NCBI GenBank assembly: GCA_938005675.1
Contig: CALKXH010000082.1
Location: 1 to 49,708, forward strand
Length of the DNA stretch: 49,708 nucleotides
Origin: an uncultured Anaerolineae bacterium
Lineage (GTDB): Bacteria; Chloroflexota; Anaerolineae; Aggregatilineales; UBA2796
Direction of reading: 5' to 3'
Shown here: in pieces, positions 45,826 through 49,708 of the stretch
Layout: the number at the start of each line of letters is the position of its first letter
Position numbering within the stretch: position 1 is the first letter of the stretch
Notes under the pieces: model-generated
Told to the model about the DNA's origin: nothing
Databases searched by the model: none
What the model saw: the letters and a program-made list of their open reading frames with translations, nothing else
Program-made: the position numbers and the translations under genes

Positions 45826-46425
45826 ATGAGCGAGCAGAAGCGCACTTTCGCCGTCGATCTAGCGCAAGATGTGCGCGTGGTGGCGGCGATGGCGGAGCAT
45901 CTGACGCCCTACATCTACGAGAGCGAGCTGTACGGCAGATTGCCCGATCCCAGCTTGCCCCGCCTGACCGTCGGCGGCTTGCTGATGCGCCTCGCGCGCC
46001 TGCACAGCCTGCGCGATCAGCTCTCGGCGGCGCAGCGAGCCGCCCTTGAGACGGCGCAGCACAAGTTTGATGAGGTCAGGCGCGCGTGGGCTGTTCACTA
46101 TGAGGGCAAAGTTGGGCAGGAGCTGCGCGCGCGCATCGGGGCGTTGGAACACTTCGCTTACGATTGCGCCGAGAATCTGCGCGCCTGCGCCGATAACTAC
46201 CCCTCGGCAATGGAGAAGCGCGTCATGGTCGAGCATCTGCGCGAGGCTGCCTCAGAGCTCGCCCTGCTTGATGACGAACTGAAGGGCAGGCTCGCGGCGC
46301 TCGATAACGCCATCAGCCGCTGCATCGAGCGCGGCGCGTTTTGCTGGAGCGAGAACGTGCAGCCCGCCTACCCGCCCCAAAAATTCTGGTTCCTCTACGC
46401 CACTGTGCGCAAGCCGCCGCGCTGA
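45826..46425 (+). CDS. Protein of unknown function, helical
   Basis: 199 residues, not recognised. Almost entirely predicted helix, with Ala/Arg/Glu-rich stretches (LLMRLARLHSLRDQLSAAQ, LREAASELALLDDELKGRL). Four Cys residues and a Trp/Phe-rich C-terminus (FCWSENVQPAYPPQKFWF) are features that could be checked for a family. No signal peptide. Co-operonic with the preceding aromatic-rich gene. Confidence 0.65.
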   Translation: MSEQKRTFAVDLAQDVRVVAAMAEHLTPYIYESELYGRLPDPSLPRLTVGGLLMRLARLHSLRDQLSAAQRAALETAQHKFDEVRRAWAVHYEGKVGQELRARIGALEHFAYDCAENLRACADNYPSAMEKRVMVEHLREAASELALLDDELKGRLAALDNAISRCIERGAFCWSENVQPAYPPQKFWFLYATVRKPPR

Positions 46426-46446
46426 AAGCCGCTCAGCGCCTTTGGC

Positions 46447-46476
46447 TTGGTTGGGAACGGCGCGATAAGCTATAAT
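46447..46476 (+). promoter_or_regulatory. Sigma-70-type promoter of the ferritin-like gene
   Basis: TTGGTT (46447-46452), 18 bases, TATAAT (46471-46476). Confidence 0.6.
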
Positions 46477-46531
46477 CTGAGGCATCGCATATGAGCCACG
46501 CGCTCAACCTATCATACTGGAGCTACCGCAC

Positions 46532-46957
46532 ATGGACAAAGAGACTCTGATCAAGCACCTCAACGACGACCTCGCCCACGAACTCTCCGCCATCATCCAA
46601 TACCTGACCTACGCCGCCAAAGTCTACGGACCCTACCGCCCGCAATTGGCGCAGTTTTTCCTCGCCGAGGTGCCGGACGAGCAGCTGCACGCTCAGTACC
46701 TCGCCAACAAGATCGTGGCGCTGGGCGGCGAGCCAACCAGCGTGCCAGTCCCCGTCAAAGCGGCGAAGACCAACCGCGAGATGCTCGAAGCCGTGCTGGA
46801 GGCAGAGAGCGACGCCGCCCGCCGCTACGCCCAGCGCGCCCGCGAGGCAGAAGCCTTCGGCGACGTGGGCATGATGGTTCAGCTGGAGGATATGGCCCGC
46901 GATGAGAGCGGTCACCGCGACGAGACCGCCCGCATCCTGACCGATTGGAATCTCTGA
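46532..46957 (+). CDS. Ferritin-like diiron-domain protein
   Basis: 141 residues, four-helix bundle. Metal-ligand pattern: Glu17 in AHELSAIIQY, ExxH in DEQLHAQYL, a Glu in EAVLEAESDAARRY and ExxH in RDESGHRDE, as in bacterioferritin-like proteins. It probably stores iron or oxidises Fe(II), or acts in peroxide defence. It has its own promoter and a terminator-like hairpin after it. The Met ligand for heme of true bacterioferritin was not located. Confidence 0.85.
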   Translation: MDKETLIKHLNDDLAHELSAIIQYLTYAAKVYGPYRPQLAQFFLAEVPDEQLHAQYLANKIVALGGEPTSVPVPVKAAKTNREMLEAVLEAESDAARRYAQRAREAEAFGDVGMMVQLEDMARDESGHRDETARILTDWNL

Positions 46958-46966
46958 GCGCGATCT

Positions 46967-46999
46967 GCGCCGCATATCGCCCGATGTGCGGCGCGCTTT
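46967..46999. terminator. Bidirectional terminator-like hairpin
   Basis: GCGCCGCA (46967-46974) and TGCGGCGC (46987-46994) extended by a G-U and three more pairs to 12, followed by GCTTTCTC. It separates the convergent ferritin-like and lipoprotein genes. Confidence 0.6.
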
Positions 47000-47000
47000 C

Positions 47001-47387
47001 TCAAGGCGCGGCTGTGGGGCTCGGCGCGGGCATCTGCAGCTGCGACTCGAGCGGCACGCGCAACGGCACGCTGCCCTGCGGGATGCGAACCCGCCCCTCC
47101 TTGAGCGCCACACAACGGTAGCCATCCGCCCGCCGACCCGCCGCCGTGAAGTCCACGATGTAGCTGTAATAATCGTCGGGGCGCACCTCGATCTCCAGCA
47201 CCTGACCGTCCGCCACCCGCTCGCGGATGACCTCGCCGGTGCGCTCGTTGGTCAGACGAATGGCTATCGGACCGCCGCAGTTCGAGCGATTTTCGAAGAT
47301 GATCAGCGCCCGCCACGGCGCGCAAGCGCTCACAGCCAGCCCGAGCGCCAGCAGCAGGCTCAACAGACCCAAACGCAGCGTCCTCAC
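47001..47387 (-). CDS. Small lipoprotein of unknown function
   Basis: 128 residues. Lipoprotein signal LLSLLLALGLAVSAC with Cys22 as the acylated residue. The mature part is a small beta-rich domain (IIFENRSNCGG, GYRCVAL) ending in a Pro/Ala tail. Not recognised. It overlaps the DprE2-like gene by 4 bases, so it belongs to that operon and may act at the membrane surface with it. Confidence 0.75.
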   Translation of the reverse strand: MRTLRLGLLSLLLALGLAVSACAPWRALIIFENRSNCGGPIAIRLTNERTGEVIRERVADGQVLEIEVRPDDYYSYIVDFTAAGRRADGYRCVALKEGRVRIPQGSVPLRVPLESQLQMPAPSPTAAP

Positions 47388-48118
47388 AGGTTCAGCCTCT
47401 TGAAGATGCGCTCTGGGATGTTGCGGATGATCAGCATGATCAGCATCCAGAACGACGGCACATAGACGACGTCCTCGCCTTTGAGCATCGCCGCGTAAAT
47501 GCGCTTGCCCACCTGACTGGGCTTGGCGAAGAGCGCGTTCTTCTTCAGATGGGCGGTCATGGGCGTCTCGACGAAGCCCGGCTTGACGGTCAGGACGGAG
47601 ACGCCCACCTTCGCCAAGCGGTTGCGCACGCCGCCCATGAAGAGCGCCACGGCGCCCTTCGCCGCCCCGTAGATGTAGTTGCTGGCGCGCCCGCGATCGC
47701 CCGCCACCGAGCCGATCACCGCCAAACAGCCTTGCCGCTGCGCCTCGAAGTGGTTGGCGAGCAGCGTGATCAGCGAAATGTAGCTGACCGCGTTCACGTT
47801 GAACAGCTCTAAAGTGGCAGCCACGCTCTGCTGAGCGGTCTTTTGATCGCCTAAGACGCCGTGCGCGATCAGCGCCGCATCGATGCCGCCCAGCGCCGCT
47901 TTCGCCGCCTCGATCAGCGCCTCGTGCGTCCCCAGATCGGCTAGGTCGGCGGTGTAGGTCTCGACTTTAGCGGCGCCCAGCACGCGCAGATCGTCGGCGG
48001 CAGCCGCCAATTTCTCGGCGCTGCGCCCCACAAGGAACAAAGCGGCGTTATCGGCGGCGAAACAACGGCTGACCTCGTGAGCGATGGCGGACGTCGCGCC
48101 AAGAATCAGGACTTTCAT
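47384..48118 (-). CDS. dprE2: DprE2-like short-chain dehydrogenase
   Basis: 244 residues, SDR fold with ILGATSAIAHEV and the catalytic YGAAK. The C-terminus has a hydrophobic stretch (WMLIMLIIRNIPERIFKR) as in DprE2. In mycobacteria DprE2 reduces decaprenylphosphoryl-2-keto-ribose to the arabinose donor. The DprE1-like gene starts the operon 12 bases upstream, supporting the call. Lipid-linked pentose chemistry in this organism is inferred from the pair only. Confidence 0.8.
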   Translation of the reverse strand: MKVLILGATSAIAHEVSRCFAADNAALFLVGRSAEKLAAAADDLRVLGAAKVETYTADLADLGTHEALIEAAKAALGGIDAALIAHGVLGDQKTAQQSVAATLELFNVNAVSYISLITLLANHFEAQRQGCLAVIGSVAGDRGRASNYIYGAAKGAVALFMGGVRNRLAKVGVSVLTVKPGFVETPMTAHLKKNALFAKPSQVGKRIYAAMLKGEDVVYVPSFWMLIMLIIRNIPERIFKRLNL

Positions 48119-48130
48119 ACGCAGGATGCC

Positions 48131-49465
48131 TCACTTGCCGTTGACGGCTTGCCCAGTGACGCGCCGCCAAAAGCTGGATGAAAACTTGGGGTCAACGTAT
48201 CGGCTGAACTCCCGCCAATTGGGGAAAGATGCCTCGAACATCTGCGGCGACATGCGCGCATCCTTCGCCGGGTAGAGCGCCCCGCCGCACTCGCGCACGA
48301 TCTGATCGAGCCGATCCAACAGGCGCAAGGTCGGCGCGCCGCGATAGGGAAAATCGAGCGCCAACGTCACGCCCGGACGCGGGAAGGACAACATGCCCGG
48401 CGACTCGACCTCCCCGAAGACCTTCAGCACGGCTAGGAACGAGACCACGCCCGATTGACTGATCTGGCGCAGAATCTCCTTGATGGCGCTGCGGTCGCGG
48501 GCGTAGGGCACCACGAATTGGTACTGCAAAAAGCCCGCCTTGCCATAGAAGCGATTCCACTCGTTGATCATATCGAGCGGGTAGAAGAACGGGTCGTACG
48601 GGACGATCTTGCGCTGGACTTTGGTCAGCAGGGCGTGGTAGTAGACCTCGTTGAAGGCGCGCACCGTGTGCAGATTCAAGGCAAAGGAGGGCAGATCGAA
48701 GGGCGCGGTCAGCAGCGTTTTGGGCGTTGCGCTTTTATCGGGCAGGCGAGCGTGCCAAGCGTTGTTGCCGCGAATGAAAATGCCGCGTCCCAGCTTATTG
48801 CCGCCTGAGACGCAATCCACCCAAGCGACCGTGTACTCGTAGTCTTTATCGGAGGCTTCGCTGATGGCGAAGAACTCGTCGATATCGCCGAAGCGGATTT
48901 TCTCCTGCGCGATGTAAGGACCCGGGATGCGCCGCAACGCGAATTCCGCCCACAGAATCACGCCCGTCAAGCCCAGCCCGCCGATGGTGGCGCGGTAGAG
49001 CTCGGCGTTCTCGCTCGGCGAGCAGATCAAGCGCGAGCCATCCGAGCGCAGCAGCTCGAAGCGCGTGACGTGCCTGCCGAAGGTGCCCGCCACGTGATGA
49101 TTCTTGCCGTGCACGTCGTTGGCGATGGCGCCGCCGACCGAGACGTACTTGGTGCCGGGCGTGGTGGGCAGGAACCAGCCGCGCGGCACGATGTACTGCA
49201 GCAGATCGGCGAACAGCACGCCGCCCTCGCAACGGATCAGCCCGCGCTCGGCATCGAAGGCGATGTAGCGATTGAGCGGCGTGATATCTAGGAGCGTGCC
49301 GCCCTCGTTCAGGCAGCTATCGCCGTAGCTGCGTCCGTAGCCGTACGCCAGCAGACTGCCCTCGATGCGCTGTAGGTTGGGCGGGGCGTCGCGCCAGTGG
49401 ATCGGGATCACGCGCTGATGGCGCGCCTTCGGATAATTCCCCCAAGATTGATAGCTGCGGCTCAA
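48131..49465 (-). CDS. dprE1: DprE1-like FAD-dependent oxidoreductase
   Basis: 444 residues of the FAD-binding-4/DprE1 type. Signature blocks: AYGYGRSYGDSCLN, GGAIANDVHGKNHH (flavin contact) and YPAKDARMS near the end (substrate Lys). The residue matching the benzothiazinone-target Cys of mycobacterial DprE1 (in WNICVDF) is Ala369 in VTLALDF. The start is TTG 49465, with AGGAG about 9 bases upstream; the nearby ATG is out of frame. Probable -10 TATACT at 49517-49512 on this strand. It leads an operon with DprE2-like and lipoprotein genes. Confidence 0.87.
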   Translation of the reverse strand: MSRSYQSWGNYPKARHQRVIPIHWRDAPPNLQRIEGSLLAYGYGRSYGDSCLNEGGTLLDITPLNRYIAFDAERGLIRCEGGVLFADLLQYIVPRGWFLPTTPGTKYVSVGGAIANDVHGKNHHVAGTFGRHVTRFELLRSDGSRLICSPSENAELYRATIGGLGLTGVILWAEFALRRIPGPYIAQEKIRFGDIDEFFAISEASDKDYEYTVAWVDCVSGGNKLGRGIFIRGNNAWHARLPDKSATPKTLLTAPFDLPSFALNLHTVRAFNEVYYHALLTKVQRKIVPYDPFFYPLDMINEWNRFYGKAGFLQYQFVVPYARDRSAIKEILRQISQSGVVSFLAVLKVFGEVESPGMLSFPRPGVTLALDFPYRGAPTLRLLDRLDQIVRECGGALYPAKDARMSPQMFEASFPNWREFSRYVDPKFSSSFWRRVTGQAVNGK

Positions 49466-49610
49466 AGCTCATTTCTCCTAACGCTCAGGGCGTTACAGCC
49501 AGATGGCGCTCAGTATAGCGCATTGCCGCCGCCTTGACGATTGTGAATTCGCGCACAGAAAGTCATGAGCGCCGAGTCGGGGCACGCTCTCAGCTTGTTT
49601 TAACGGACTC

Positions 49611-49653
49611 GTGACGCAATTGAGATGTCTGTGAAGGTTTTTAGGCGCGTCAC
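49611..49653. repeat. Spaced inverted repeat upstream of the last gene
   Basis: GTGACGC (49611-49617) and GCGTCAC (49647-49653), 29 bases apart. It may be a regulatory site. The rest of 49466-49692 shows only the probable dprE1 -10. Confidence 0.3.
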
Positions 49654-49699
49654 CGCGCTAAGATTCGGTTTGTAATCCGTTTTAAGGAGAGGATGACCG

Positions 49700-49708
49700 A
49701 TGCGCAAG
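49700..49708 (+). CDS. Start of a gene continuing outside the window
   Basis: AAGGAGAGG (49684-49692) is 7 bases before ATG 49700, which begins Met-Arg-Lys, like a signal peptide start. ATG 49693 directly abuts the ribosome site and is less likely. Only three codons are visible, so no product can be named. Confidence 0.5.

Overview
The window looks like a chromosomal stretch of a Chloroflexota (Anaerolineae-like) bacterium. This is inferred from high GC, a class II HMG-CoA reductase next to an archaeal-type HMG-CoA synthase, multi-GAF histidine kinases, DUF4397 and DUF3179 proteins, and a DprE1/DprE2 pair. I see no insertion sequence, prophage, CRISPR array, tRNA or rRNA. Almost all sequence is coding. 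Start codons are ATG, GTG and occasionally TTG, and many genes are coupled by 4-base overlaps.

Layout from left to right. 1-5273: the end of a MinD/ParA-like ATPase, a Clp_N domain fused to an APH-like kinase, an FtsL-like protein, the division transpeptidase FtsI and a methyltransferase. 5361-9465: a secreted DUF3179 protein, then clpC behind an inverted-repeat promoter region and closed by a strong terminator. 9575-13203: a mevalonate operon (HMG-CoA reductase, HMG-CoA synthase, and a thiolase homologue that has lost its catalytic residues). 13200-18445, minus strand: a Ser/Thr kinase-AAA-TPR giant and a secreted SH3b protein. 18593-25969: methyltransferase, SDR, methylmalonyl-CoA epimerase, CPBP protease, a tandem class III cyclase and two membrane proteins. 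26029-28251: a promoter with an inverted repeat, two paralogous secreted binding proteins and a terminator. 28422-32033: greA, an alcohol dehydrogenase, an unknown gene and a Ppx/GppA phosphatase. 32201-39227: four tandem histidine-kinase genes, one a pseudokinase, plus a TPR protein, with no response regulator. 39205-42612, minus strand: a sulfur-relay operon. 42755-47000: a secreted DUF4397 repeat protein, two unknowns and a ferritin-like protein. 47001-49465, minus strand: a lipoprotein with DprE2 and DprE1. At 49700 a new gene begins.

The most striking system is the minus-strand sulfur operon at 39603-42612. A consensus-like promoter puts the predicted transcription start on or next to the ATG of a 35-codon ORF that carries three Cys codons just before its end. 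The RNA can fold as a four-segment attenuator. Segment 1 lies just before the Cys codons. Segment 2 overlaps the ORF's stop. Segments 3 and 4 are an intrinsic terminator with seven U. The genes behind it encode a JAMM peptidase (Mec-like), a rhodanese-type sulfurtransferase, and one polypeptide joining a CysO-like ubiquitin-fold sulfur carrier, an E1-like MoeB domain and a rhodanese. The sulfur carrier's Gly-Gly is internal, so it would need cutting, and the JAMM peptidase is the obvious candidate. The reading is a cysteine-sensing attenuator controlling a CysO-type cysteine or sulfur pathway.

Other points of interest are a two-domain cyclase whose catalytic residues are split between the domains, the inactive-looking thiolase in the mevalonate operon, the histidine-kinase array with a pseudokinase, the Clp_N-kinase fusion near clpC, and the truncated MinD-like ATPase at the left edge.
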